DNA of 36,006 bases, from contig QZJL01000063.1 of NCBI GenBank assembly GCA_003599745.1, positions 1 through 36,006 of the forward strand, given 5' to 3'. This document shows positions 1 through 7,749 of this stretch, one piece after another (position 1 is the stretch's first letter; every line of letters begins with the position of its first letter). A model generated the notes under the pieces. That model was not told the origin of the DNA, searched no databases, and worked only from the letters and a program-made list of their open reading frames with translations. The position numbers and the translations under genes were made by a program. Origin of the DNA: Dehalococcoidia bacterium. GTDB lineage: Bacteria; Chloroflexota; Dehalococcoidia; Dehalococcoidales; SURF-40.

Positions 1-150
1 CTGCGGGCCTGGAGGACCCTGGGGGCCTACCGGGCCGGTATCGCCTGTGGCGCCGGCCGGGCCGGCCGGGCCGGCCGGGCCACAGGCAACCGCCAGCAGG
101 AGCGAGAAGATTACGGCGAGGCCAATTGCCGCTTTAAACCATAGCTTCAT
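1..150 (-). CDS. Collagen-like repeat lipoprotein, N-terminal part (runs off window)
   Basis: This is the first 50 codons of a gene that continues beyond base 1. The reverse strand reads ATG at 150-148 behind a purine-rich AAGGGGGA site. The peptide starts MKLWFKAAIG and has a hydrophobic stretch ending in a lipobox (LLAVAC), so a secreted lipoprotein is expected. Straight after the cysteine come collagen-type Gly-X-Y triplets (GPAGPAGPAGATGDTGPVGPQ). The first triplets are encoded by a 9-base GC-only tandem repeat near 52-82. Such collagen-like stretches often form the stalk of surface proteins, and in anaerobes they also precede binding domains; the domain that follows here is outside the window. 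The frame is open over all 150 bases and too short to have been listed by a length-limited ORF search. Confidence 0.75.
   Translation of the reverse strand, partial: MKLWFKAAIGLAVIFSLLLAVACGPAGPAGPAGATGDTGPVGPQGPPGPQ
52..82. repeat. GC-only 9-bp tandem repeat coding collagen triplets
   Basis: About three copies of a nine-base unit (ccggccggg) occur here. Read on the minus strand they encode repeated Gly-Pro-Ala triplets of the collagen-like lipoprotein. Such a repeat can change length by slippage in whole triplets without breaking the frame. Confidence 0.7.
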
Positions 151-172
151 TTTGTCCCCCTTTTTTGAATAA

Positions 173-231
173 TGGCGCCCTTCAACCAAAGGGCGCCAGT
201 CTGGCTGGGGACGAATAATCCCCAGCCAGAC
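173..231 (-). terminator. Two tandem perfect hairpins after the binding-protein gene
   Basis: Two perfect inverted repeats stand side by side. Arms 173-182/189-198 form a 10-bp stem with a 6-base loop, and arms 199-210/220-231 form a 12-bp stem with a 9-base loop. They begin 9 bases past the stop codon of the minus-strand binding-protein gene (240-2426) and lie before the next minus-strand gene (start 150). Neither is followed by a clear U-run on the minus strand, so they may be weak terminators or mRNA-stabilising structures rather than classic intrinsic terminators. Confidence 0.55.
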
Positions 232-239
232 CTTTCGTA

Positions 240-2426
240 CTACTTGTTCAGGTAGGGACGGGTTATCACTATCTCAGTACCGTCAGCCTTTTTAAGGGTG
301 AGTTCGAGAGTGCCCTCGCCAGCATTGACGTGCGGGTGTATGGCGAATGAGAGCGTGACTTTACCGTCAGCACCGGCTACCTTGCTGTCGAGGCTGGAAG
401 TGCTGCGAGTGCCGGAAACCGGCAGGATGTAGAGCACTGTGACCAGTGAGCCGGGCGGCGCCTGAATAACGATGGTAACCGTGGTACCGGTGCCGGCCAA
501 TGCCTCGGGCGGGTCAATGGACTCCCATATGATTGGAATGTCGGGCCGGTCGTACGACTCCGGGGTGGTCGGCGCTGGCGGAGTGGTGGCTGCCGGCGGT
601 GTCTCGTTGTCTGAAGGTGCCGGCGTGGTCGGCGTCTCCGCCGGTGGCGGCGTGGTCGGTGTCGTGGTTGGCGTGGTCTCTAAACCGGCCTGCTTCGCGA
701 TAGACTGGTCAATCCAGACGTCTTCAAAGCGACAGACATTCGAATAAGAGGTGTATGTCCACCGGATGTTTTTCACCCAGTTGTAGTAGGGCATGAGGTT
801 GGCGGTGAATGTCCCGGTAGGCAGGGCCGGCAGGTCGGTGAGCAGTAGTCTCTCGATGTCCCAGAGTGCCTCCCGCCTCTCTTCCGGGTCAATGATGTGG
901 TCGAGTTCGGCAAGCATGCTGTCAAGCTCGGTGTTGGAGTAATGCGCCGAGTTGCCGGAGCCGTTGGTGCCGAAGTAGTCCGCCAGCTTCACCAGGTTTT
1001 CCCCGATGTAAATTATGTCGGTATGCAGGTCGTAGCTGCCGTCCCTCAACCGCTGGTTCTTTTCCGACGTCCCGAGCGCCAGCACGTCGGCCTCAATGTT
1101 AAGGTACCTGCGCAGCAGGTCGGCATAGACCAGGTTAACGCCCCCGGAACTGCTCGTCGCACCGGTAGCTATCATGGTTATCTTGAAACCGTTCGGGTAT
1201 CCGGCTTCCGCCAGCAGCTGCCTGGCCTCGGCGGCCCTCTCATCAAGAGGCTTGTCCCAACCAAGCAGTTCGAGAATTTCTTCGCTGGGAAGGCCAACCC
1301 CCGGCGGCAGGATACCGATGTCAGTGACGCCGAATATGGCGTCATCGGAACTGCCGATGATGAGGCTTTCTTCATCAACGACCATCGCCATCGCCCGCCT
1401 CACCCGGACATCGTTCAAAGGCGGGTGGTCGAGATTAAGGAATATCACGTCGCCATCCGGCCTGTCCCGCCGCTGCCAGAGCAAATCCGGAGCGCCATCC
1501 TTTAAAAACTGGTAAGTGTTAAGAGTGCCGGCTCCGGTTACCGGGTTCTTGAGGTCCAGCCGCCGGGCGATGAGCATCTCGTTCGAACCAACGTTGGCGG
1601 TATGGAAGAACTGGATACCGTCAAGATAGGGCAACTGGTTGCCGTACTTGTCTTTTTTCCAGTAGTTGGGGTTCCGTTCCCACTTAAGGTGAACACGTAC
1701 CTTGAAGTCGTCAATGATAAAAGGCCCGGTGCCGACCATGAAATCAGGCGACTGGGGGTCAGTACCCGCCAGATGCGTGGCCTGGATAACGGCGTCACCG
1801 CTGGCCAGGACCATCATAAAGCCGGCTGAAGGGTATTTCAGACGGACTTTCACGGTGTAATCATCGAGCTTTTCGGCACTCTGGTAGGCCGGGAAAGAGG
1901 TCGCAATCGCGCTGCGGTTGGGGTCGGTCATTTTCTCCAGGCTGTAGACCACGTCACCGGCGGTGAATGGTTGGCCGTCGTGCCATCTGACCCCCCGCTG
2001 CAGCTTGAAAGTGATTTCCAGGCCATCGGCGCTGGTCTCCCAGCTTTCGGCCAGGTCGCCGACGATGTTCTCCGGTACGGTCTCTTTATAATCAAGGCTG
2101 AACATCACCAGCTGGTTAAAAGTTGGTAGAGTGACCACCGGGCCGTAAGCGACCTTCTGGTGGCCATCAAAGTTCATGGGAAGCTGCTGGCCGAACCGGA
2201 TGATACCGCCGTACTGGGGCATGGCGGTCTCGACCGGGTTGGGAGTGAGGAAAGAAGTGCTTCCGGATTCCCCTGTTGGCGGGGTTGGCCGCGGTGTTTC
2301 CAGCTCGGGCACGCTTGCGCCCGGCGTCTCACTGACGGGCCTCGGGCTGCAGCCGATAAGAAGTGTCACGCCCACAATTGCTATCAAAGCGATGACACTC
2401 ATCAGGATAGTAACCTGTTTTCTCAT
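240..2426 (-). CDS. ABC transporter substrate-binding lipoprotein, family 5 (DppA/OppA/NikA type), with extra C-terminal domain
   Basis: A 728-residue extracytoplasmic binding protein. The N-terminus has a signal peptide with lipobox LLIGC (Cys26), followed by a Thr/Pro linker. Residues about 70-600 resemble family-5 binding proteins: the stretches LAESWETSADGLEITFKLQ, WHDGQPFTAGDVVYSLEK and VGTGPFIIDDF are typical. After residue 600 a Thr/Pro-rich linker of about 45 residues leads to a compact beta-rich C-terminal domain of about 100 residues that looks Ig-like; most family-5 proteins end near 550-600 residues. A GGAGGAGGGG ribosome site precedes the ATG. It is a clear paralogue of the protein at 18454-20181, sharing the TPNPVETxMPxYGG motif after the linker. 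No oppBCDF-type permease or ATPase genes are in the window, so the partner is unknown. The family binds peptides, nickel, haem and other ligands; the ligand cannot be told. Confidence 0.9.
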   Translation of the reverse strand: MRKQVTILMSVIALIAIVGVTLLIGCSPRPVSETPGASVPELETPRPTPPTGESGSTSFLTPNPVETAMPQYGGIIRFGQQLPMNFDGHQKVAYGPVVTLPTFNQLVMFSLDYKETVPENIVGDLAESWETSADGLEITFKLQRGVRWHDGQPFTAGDVVYSLEKMTDPNRSAIATSFPAYQSAEKLDDYTVKVRLKYPSAGFMMVLASGDAVIQATHLAGTDPQSPDFMVGTGPFIIDDFKVRVHLKWERNPNYWKKDKYGNQLPYLDGIQFFHTANVGSNEMLIARRLDLKNPVTGAGTLNTYQFLKDGAPDLLWQRRDRPDGDVIFLNLDHPPLNDVRVRRAMAMVVDEESLIIGSSDDAIFGVTDIGILPPGVGLPSEEILELLGWDKPLDERAAEARQLLAEAGYPNGFKITMIATGATSSSGGVNLVYADLLRRYLNIEADVLALGTSEKNQRLRDGSYDLHTDIIYIGENLVKLADYFGTNGSGNSAHYSNTELDSMLAELDHIIDPEERREALWDIERLLLTDLPALPTGTFTANLMPYYNWVKNIRWTYTSYSNVCRFEDVWIDQSIAKQAGLETTPTTTPTTPPPAETPTTPAPSDNETPPAATTPPAPTTPESYDRPDIPIIWESIDPPEALAGTGTTVTIVIQAPPGSLVTVLYILPVSGTRSTSSLDSKVAGADGKVTLSFAIHPHVNAGEGTLELTLKKADGTEIVITRPYLNK

Positions 2427-2481
2427 TTCTCCCCTCCTCCTTTTTCCGCTTCGATTTTGATATACCTAACCTCGCAACGTC

Positions 2482-3792
2482 CTAATGCACCGCCGGCCGG
2501 GCCGGCCGCTCGCCGGTAGCCAAAAGCTTGGCGCTGATTTCCGGCAGCTCTGCCTGGAACTGCGAGCGGTTATCAACCAGGATGTCGTTTATCATGCCGT
2601 GATAGTGGTTTTTGCTAATCCAGCCATAAAGGGTATCAATCTCCCCGTCACCCAGTGTCCGGTGAATCGGATTAACCATCTTCCCCCAGGCGCGGTACTG
2701 GGTACTGAACGAGTTATAGGAATGCTGCCAGTAGTTATTATGATGCTGGTTAGCGTCTTTCCCTTCAAGTGCCATTTTGCTGGCCTTAGCGGCGACATAG
2801 CCCAGGCCGAGCGCCCCTTTCATCGCCGTCTCGGCATAGGCGGTATTGTCGCCGAGGCAGATGACATTGCCGCGAGCGGTGTCTTTCACCTGCGGCCGGA
2901 GTTCCATGTTACAGGCCTGCCTTTCCTCTACCCGGGAATTTTTGAAAAACTGGGCAAACGGGGAATCGGTCATTATCTTCTGCAGGACATCAACCAGGTT
3001 GACCTGGCTGGTGACCGAGGTCGAGCAGCTCAACTGGTAACGTCCCGGCGGCCAGTGGCTCAAGTTAATGTTGCCTTTATGAATCGAGGGCATCAAGAAA
3101 GAAATGTGGCGCGGCTCGGGATAAGGCGAACTGATGCCGTCCAGAATGAAAGCCAGGAACTTCAACTGCGGCGCCCCGGCTGGCCGCCCCTCGTTGAAAC
3201 CAAGCTTCTCTACCAGTTGCGAGAAGGCGCCGTCGGCCACAATTACCCGGCTGGCTTCGATAGTATCTTCACCGGCGCCCGACACTAATTTTGCGCGGAT
3301 GCCGCCGGCCTGCTCTTCGATATCATCACAGCGGGTGCCGGCACGCACCTGGCAGCCCGCCTTGACCGCCTCATCCAGCAGGTCTTTGGCCAGGGTCTCT
3401 TTATCAATGACGAAGCTGGTTATCGCCAGGCTGTTCTCCTCTTCGCCCCAGGAGTTGCCACTCGGCGAAAACGACGTGGCATTGAAACAGGGGCCGAGAA
3501 CACCATGGTAGTCAATCGCGGCGTCTTCAGGTTGATTGGTGAGACGGATGACGGTATGACCTTTGTCCATTTCGAAAGTCAGGTTGGCGCGGTTAATTTC
3601 GATGTCGGTAGGGAGCTTGTTCGTCTTGAAAGCCCCCGGACCCAGACGCATGTTGCGGCTGCAATAGCGCCGGATGCGGGTGATTTCCATGTTTTTCTCC
3701 ACCAGCAGCACCCGCAGCCCGTCACGGGCCGCGGTTCGCGCCGACATCATGCCACCGGGCCCGCCCCCAACCACTAACAGGTCATACTTCAT
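2482..3792 (-). CDS. FAD-dependent oxidoreductase, geranylgeranyl reductase family
   Basis: A 436-residue flavoprotein. The N-terminus carries a Rossmann FAD-binding motif (VVGGGPGG, residues 8-15), and residues near 315-345 carry the second FAD motif (GNVICLGDN followed by a Gly/Ala-rich helix). This layout matches the geranylgeranyl reductase/p-hydroxybenzoate hydroxylase superfamily, whose members reduce isoprenoid chains of lipids or chlorophylls. The substrate here is not known. I place the start at the ATG at 3792, 7 bases behind AGGAG; a TTG 15 bases upstream would lie before that site. The gene has a good minus-strand promoter at 3887-3915 and is divergent from the MarR gene at 3957, so it is probably controlled by it. 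The spacing to the downstream binding-protein gene (55 bases) suggests one transcript. The last residues are Pro/Ala/Arg-rich and probably disordered. Confidence 0.82.
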   Translation of the reverse strand: MKYDLLVVGGGPGGMMSARTAARDGLRVLLVEKNMEITRIRRYCSRNMRLGPGAFKTNKLPTDIEINRANLTFEMDKGHTVIRLTNQPEDAAIDYHGVLGPCFNATSFSPSGNSWGEEENSLAITSFVIDKETLAKDLLDEAVKAGCQVRAGTRCDDIEEQAGGIRAKLVSGAGEDTIEASRVIVADGAFSQLVEKLGFNEGRPAGAPQLKFLAFILDGISSPYPEPRHISFLMPSIHKGNINLSHWPPGRYQLSCSTSVTSQVNLVDVLQKIMTDSPFAQFFKNSRVEERQACNMELRPQVKDTARGNVICLGDNTAYAETAMKGALGLGYVAAKASKMALEGKDANQHHNNYWQHSYNSFSTQYRAWGKMVNPIHRTLGDGEIDTLYGWISKNHYHGMINDILVDNRSQFQAELPEISAKLLATGERPARPAVH

Positions 3793-3829
3793 GACTTCTC
3801 CTTTCAAAACTTACGTGCCTGACACGGTA

Positions 3830-3858
3830 TTGACTTATGGGGAAACGGTGTTTATAAT
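3830..3858 (+). promoter_or_regulatory. Sigma-70 type promoter for the MarR gene
   Basis: TTGACT (3830-3835), a 17-base spacer and TATAAT (3853-3858) lie about 100 bases before the MarR start at 3957. Transcription would begin near 3865. This is close to consensus in both boxes. Confidence 0.75.
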
Positions 3859-3860
3859 AA

Positions 3861-3876
3861 TCGGAGTATGCTCCGA
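3861..3876. promoter_or_regulatory. Candidate MarR operator palindrome
   Basis: The perfect inverted repeat TCGGAG-TATG-CTCCGA lies between the -10 boxes of the two opposed promoters (3853-3858 plus, 3887-3892 minus), across the predicted start sites. A dimeric MarR protein bound here could block both transcripts. The assignment rests on position and symmetry only. Confidence 0.5.
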
Positions 3877-3886
3877 AATTTATCGC

Positions 3887-3915
3887 ATCGTACCACAGCG
3901 ATACCGTTTTGTCAA
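3887..3915 (-). promoter_or_regulatory. Sigma-70 type promoter for the FAD oxidoreductase operon
   Basis: On the minus strand, TTGACA (3915-3910), a 17-base spacer and TACGAT (3892-3887). The start site would be near 3880, so this transcript and the plus-strand MarR transcript overlap by about 15 bases at their 5' ends. The two promoters point at each other across the shared palindrome. Confidence 0.7.
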
Positions 3916-3956
3916 TACTGCGTCAAGGTTATTTTTATTTCAGAAATAGGCGATAA

Positions 3957-4490
3957 ATGAAGAACGTAAAGGACATGATTGAAGGCCATAAAGTAATGGA
4001 AAGGGATTACGTTGCCTGGACGGTCATGCGTAACGTGGGACATCTTATGGAGAGGGTCAGGGACCGGGAACTGGCAAAATACGGCATCAACGCCCGCCAG
4101 GCGGGCCTGCTCCGCCATATCAAGGTGCTCGGCGACGAGGCGACGCCGGCGCAAATCGCCCGGACCATGTTCCGCGAGCCGACCTCGGTATCGGCCATCA
4201 TTATCAGAATGGAAAAACAGGGGCTGGTGAAAAGGCTGAAGGGTGGCAGAAAAAAGAACCAGGTACGAGTTTGCCTCACCGAAAAAGGCGAGAAAGCTTT
4301 CCTGGATGCCGCCGCAAGAGAGTCCATCAAGCGCATAATGTCACGGCTCTCGGAAGAAAACCGCGCCAACCTCCTCGAAGCCCTGCTGGAGCTGCGGCGA
4401 AGCACCCTTGCCGAATTTCTCAAAGACTCAAGAACGCCTTTCCCGACTGACCTGATTGCGAACCTGGAAAAGACCTCCGCCCCCCTGTGA
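3957..4490 (+). CDS. MarR family transcriptional regulator
   Basis: A 177-residue winged-helix regulator. Residues about 50-110 show the MarR DNA-binding core: a helix-turn-helix (ATPAQIARTMFREPTSVSAI), the recognition helix and RMEKQGLV, then the wing (KNQVRVCLTEKGEKA). Flanking N- and C-terminal helices would form the dimer interface. MarR proteins usually repress neighbouring genes and release DNA on binding a small ligand or on oxidation; no cysteine sensor is obvious in the core. The ribosome site is weak (AGGCG). It is divergent from the FAD reductase gene and lies 81 bases before the PCP_red/Fe-S gene, so it probably controls both sides. A second MarR gene lies at 14699 in the same cluster with an equivalent promoter layout. 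Confidence 0.9.
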   Translation: MKNVKDMIEGHKVMERDYVAWTVMRNVGHLMERVRDRELAKYGINARQAGLLRHIKVLGDEATPAQIARTMFREPTSVSAIIIRMEKQGLVKRLKGGRKKNQVRVCLTEKGEKAFLDAAARESIKRIMSRLSEENRANLLEALLELRRSTLAEFLKDSRTPFPTDLIANLEKTSAPL

Positions 4491-4571
4491 AACCTCCCGT
4501 AAGGGCGGATTGTGCGGTGACGCCGCTTTCATTCCGGGCTTCGGATAGCCCAACCTGGAGGAGAGGATTTT

Positions 4572-5567
4572 ATGAAATGGGATAGGGAAGCTGCCGACGA
4601 GTTTGTCAGCATGCCCATCGCCAAAAGCGCCAAGGAAAACACCAAGGTGTTCGCCGAAAAGCTGGCGCGCAAGGCCGGGAGCGCCCGGGTGACCCTAAAG
4701 GAAATCGAGGCTGCTAAAAAAATCACCTACGAAGACGTCACCGAGGAAAAACGGCAGCGCGAACTGGACAAGCGCATTGCCGAGGGCGAGGCCGACCTGC
4801 GGCAGCGCATCGAGAAAGAAGGCCGGGAAATCCTGGCGCGGGAGATTGACCTCTTCAACGTCGAGATGTGCCACGCCCAGTATTTCCGCTGCCGCTGCCA
4901 GCTCATTGAAGTCCGGGGACTGCAAAAGGAAATCGAGCAGAAACTTCGTGAGCTTAAAGTAAGCGAGATGGTGGCCGATTCGCTGCCCGACGACGAAAGG
5001 ATAATGGCTCACCACCGTGTCAGCGTTTCCATCTCGGGATGCCCCAATGGCTGCACCGGGCCGGAGACACGGCCATTCGGCATACACGGCATCTGCCCGC
5101 CAGTTATCACTGATGTCACCTGCAGTGAGTGCATGGCGTGTGTCCGGGCCTGCCGCCGTGGCGCCATCGCCATTCTGGACGGCGGGCCGGTGATAAGCGC
5201 CGCCCGCTGCGACCTCTGCGGAAGCTGCACCCGTACCTGCCCGACCGGCAAGCTGGTTGAAGAATCCAGAGGCTACCGCATCATGGTCGGCGGCAAGTTC
5301 GGCCGCTTTCACCGTGAGGGAAGCGAGCTTTTCCGCCAGGCCGACAAAGATAGCCTGATGGGTGCTCTCGAAGCCACCATCAACACCATCAAAGAAGAAT
5401 CAATTGGTCACGAAGACATCACCTCAATCGTCAACCGCATCGGCGTCGCCCCCATCTTCCGCAGGATGTACGCAAACGGCAAAGCCGCCAAGGCCAGCCC
5501 CCGGTCAAAACCGGCTGCCGCCCGGCAGAAACCTTCAGCCGACGCTGCCTGCGAGCATTGCCAGTAA
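4572..5567 (+). CDS. PCP_red / sulfite-reductase-type Fe-S / two-cluster ferredoxin fusion protein
   Basis: A 331-residue multi-domain redox protein. Residues 3-52 match the small PCP_red domain found at the C-terminus of the dark protochlorophyllide reductase B subunit (W-x2-EA at the start, then IEAAKK). A charged coiled-coil-like stretch follows (55-95). Residues 100-175 resemble the siroheme/[4Fe-4S] region of nitrite and sulfite reductases: C100, C107 and C109, then the SGCPNGC motif (C157, C161). The first pair is spaced unusually for that family (C-x6-C). Residues 184-223 form a ferredoxin with two CxxCxxCxxxC motifs (C184/187/190/194 and C213/216/219/223). The protein is too short to be a full sulfite reductase. 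A GGAGGAG site precedes the ATG. It heads a run of plus-strand genes with hemE and CbiK domains, so a role in electron transfer to a tetrapyrrole is plausible but inferred. Confidence 0.78.
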   Translation: MKWDREAADEFVSMPIAKSAKENTKVFAEKLARKAGSARVTLKEIEAAKKITYEDVTEEKRQRELDKRIAEGEADLRQRIEKEGREILAREIDLFNVEMCHAQYFRCRCQLIEVRGLQKEIEQKLRELKVSEMVADSLPDDERIMAHHRVSVSISGCPNGCTGPETRPFGIHGICPPVITDVTCSECMACVRACRRGAIAILDGGPVISAARCDLCGSCTRTCPTGKLVEESRGYRIMVGGKFGRFHREGSELFRQADKDSLMGALEATINTIKEESIGHEDITSIVNRIGVAPIFRRMYANGKAAKASPRSKPAAARQKPSADAACEHCQ

Positions 5568-5598
5568 ATGAAAAATTATCGGTGAAAGGTGGCTCTGA

Positions 5599-6627
5599 AT
5601 GAACGACACGTTTTTGAAGGCCTGCCGCGGTGGGAAAACCGACTACACTCCGGTCTGGTTTATGCGGCAGGCGGCGCGGTTTTTACCCGAATACCGGAGG
5701 GTAGCGGCAAAAGCCGATTTTCTGACCATCTGCCGCACCCCGGAACTGGCCGCCGAGGTGACCGTCCAGCCGGTGGATGCCCTGGGGGTTGACGCCGCCA
5801 TCTTTTTCTCGGACATCACCACCACTATGGTGCCGATGGGCATCAAGCTCGAATATGCCGATAGCAAGGGGCCTTACTACCCCGAACCGCTGCGCACCGG
5901 AGCCGATATTGACCGGCTCACCGTCCCTGAGCCGGAAGAAGGCCTGGTCTTCGTCTACGAGGCTATCAAGATACTAAATAAAGAACTGGCCGACCGGGTG
6001 CCGCTCATCGGCTTTGCCGGCGCTCCCTTCACCATGTCAGCCTTCATGGTCGAGGGATCGATGAGCCACGCCTTCACCAAAACCCGCAGCCTCATCTTCA
6101 GCGAACCCGGGCTGTTCCATCGCCTGATGGATAAAGTTTCCCGTTTCACCGCCAGGTATCTGAAAGCCCAGGCGAAAGCCGGCGCCCGGGCGCTGATGCT
6201 ATTCGACTCTTTCGCCGGCATGCTCGGGCCAAAAGACTTCATCGAATTCAACTTCCCCTACCTCAAAAGTACCGTCGCCGACCTCAAGACCGCCGGGGTG
6301 CCGGTCATCTATTTCGGCCTCGGCCAGCACGGGGCGCTGGAACAGATTGGCAGCCTGGGAGCCGATGTCATCGGCGTTGACTACGGCATAAGTCTCGATA
6401 ATGCCGTTTCCCGGCTCGGCTCGGGCGTCACCGTCCAGGGCAACATCGAGCCCTACGTGCTCCTGCAGCCAGAAATGCCGATGCGCCAGCGGGTAGCAGA
6501 GGTGCTGGCGCAGGGACGGCTCGCCCGCGCCCACATCTTCAACCTGGGTCACGGCGTGCCGACAAACACCCCGGTAGAAAATGCCCGGGCGATGGTCGAG
6601 ATGGTACACGAGCTTTCTCGAAAATAA
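5599..6627 (+). CDS. hemE: Uroporphyrinogen decarboxylase
   Basis: A 342-residue cytoplasmic enzyme of usual HemE length. In the classical pathway it converts uroporphyrinogen III to coproporphyrinogen III. Visible family motifs are the N-terminal PVWFMRQAAR (canonical MRQAGR), FSDI with the catalytic Asp, GFAGAPFTMSAFMVEG, FDSFAG, and NLGHGVPTNTPVEN with the conserved His. Two changes stand out: Gly to Ala in the RQAGR signature, and Phe where the family usually has Tyr in the FAGAPWT...Y segment. The key Arg, Asp, Ser and His residues remain, so activity is likely, although methyltransferase members of the superfamily exist. The ATG at 5599 lies 8 bases behind AAAGGTGG. It sits between two Fe-S proteins, one with a PCP_red domain and one with a chelatase domain. 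Confidence 0.87.
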   Translation: MNDTFLKACRGGKTDYTPVWFMRQAARFLPEYRRVAAKADFLTICRTPELAAEVTVQPVDALGVDAAIFFSDITTTMVPMGIKLEYADSKGPYYPEPLRTGADIDRLTVPEPEEGLVFVYEAIKILNKELADRVPLIGFAGAPFTMSAFMVEGSMSHAFTKTRSLIFSEPGLFHRLMDKVSRFTARYLKAQAKAGARALMLFDSFAGMLGPKDFIEFNFPYLKSTVADLKTAGVPVIYFGLGQHGALEQIGSLGADVIGVDYGISLDNAVSRLGSGVTVQGNIEPYVLLQPEMPMRQRVAEVLAQGRLARAHIFNLGHGVPTNTPVENARAMVEMVHELSRK

Positions 6628-6651
6628 TCAAAAGTCTAGAAGGGAGAAATT

Positions 6652-7722
6652 ATGGCTTATCGAATCAATGAAGAATGCGCCGCCTGCGGCGCATGCGAGC
6701 CGGAATGTCCCAACCATGCCATCAGCGAGGGGACAGAAATCTACGTTATTGACCCCCAGAAATGCACCGAGTGCCTGGGGTTTTATGATTCTCCCCGGTG
6801 CGCCAAGGTCTGCCCGGTGAACGCCCCCGTACCCGACCCGGCGCGCCGGGAAAGCGACCGCGACCTCCTGGCGCGCTTCCAGAAGCTGCACCCCGGGCTG
6901 GAACCAAAGGGCTTCGTGCTACGCACGGAAAATGACCGGCCGGTCATCGCCCTGGTGGCCGACGGTTCGGGCGACGCCGAAGGTCAGGCCGCCCTCGAAG
7001 AGCTTGACGACCACATCCGGCGACAGTTCCCCGATTACGACGTGGTTTGGGCGGTGCAGGCTTCCTATATGATTCAGGGGCTTAAATATAAGGGGCAAAC
7101 AACCCAGTTCAAGCGGGCGGTGCCGCTGATGCTGGCCGACGACCTGCTAAAACGGCTGGCGGCAGCGGGACGAACGAAAGTCGCCATGCAGCTCTTTATG
7201 AGCGGCGAGAGCAATTTCTCGAAAAACGCCATCAAAGCCGATACCCTGGGCATGGACGTAAAGTACGGCCTGCCGTTCCTGGCGGCGGCGCACCCGGAAA
7301 ACGAGCTTAAACTGATAAAGTCCCTGGAGCCGCTATTTGCCGGCGACGGCAAAACCGCCACCGTCCTGGTGGGGCACGGCTCGGAGAAAGATTTCGAGTA
7401 TAACGAGTGGTTCATCAACATTGATAAATACCTGCGGGAACACTACAAAAACGTCTTTTTGGGGACGATTCATGGCCCGCCGGGCACCGATTTTGTCGCC
7501 AGCGTCAAGGCCTCGGGCTGCGACAAGGTACGCTTTGTCTCACTGATGATGAGCCGGGGCGGCCATATGCCGCTCGACATCGTGAACGACACTAATCCCG
7601 AGTCCTGGAGCCGCCAGGTCGGCCTGCCCGCCGAGCCGGTTGACAGTTTCAGCACCAACCCGGCGCTCCGGGAATACTTCACAAGCAGCATCCGGACGCT
7701 GCTCGGCCAGTTCAAATCCTGA
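6652..7722 (+). CDS. Ferredoxin-CbiK fusion: sirohydrochlorin cobaltochelatase-like protein
   Basis: A 356-residue fusion. Residues 1-60 form a ferredoxin with two [4Fe-4S] motifs (C9/12/15/19 and C38/41/50/54; the second has a long insertion). Residues about 95-350 match the CbiK/anaerobic cobalt chelatase family: the VGHGS motif with H242, the TIHG segment with H274, and SRGGHMPLDIVND...SW with H305. In CbiK the metal site is His-Glu-His; here the middle position appears to be His. The family inserts a divalent metal (Co, Fe or Ni) into sirohydrochlorin or a related ring. The attached ferredoxin suggests that chelation is coupled to electron transfer or that the cluster has a structural role. 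The gene follows hemE by 24 bases with a GAAGGGAG site. A second CbiK without ferredoxin lies at 15202. Confidence 0.82.
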   Translation: MAYRINEECAACGACEPECPNHAISEGTEIYVIDPQKCTECLGFYDSPRCAKVCPVNAPVPDPARRESDRDLLARFQKLHPGLEPKGFVLRTENDRPVIALVADGSGDAEGQAALEELDDHIRRQFPDYDVVWAVQASYMIQGLKYKGQTTQFKRAVPLMLADDLLKRLAAAGRTKVAMQLFMSGESNFSKNAIKADTLGMDVKYGLPFLAAAHPENELKLIKSLEPLFAGDGKTATVLVGHGSEKDFEYNEWFINIDKYLREHYKNVFLGTIHGPPGTDFVASVKASGCDKVRFVSLMMSRGGHMPLDIVNDTNPESWSRQVGLPAEPVDSFSTNPALREYFTSSIRTLLGQFKS

Positions 7723-7749
7723 GGCATAGCCGCGTAAAAGGAGACTAAA

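Noticed and set aside
897-1505. Long plus-strand frame opposite the family-5 binding protein
   Set aside because: It lies wholly inside a well-supported minus-strand gene and has no ribosome site or recognisable motif.
4491-4571. Terminator between the first MarR gene and the PCP_red/Fe-S gene
   Set aside because: Only a 5-bp stem (GGGCT/AGCCC) with no U-run; too weak to call.
5599-6627. Reading the HemE protein as a corrinoid-dependent methyltransferase (MtaA/MtbA type)
   Set aside because: The RQAxR, FSDI and NLGHG motifs fit true uroporphyrinogen decarboxylase better, despite two unusual residues.
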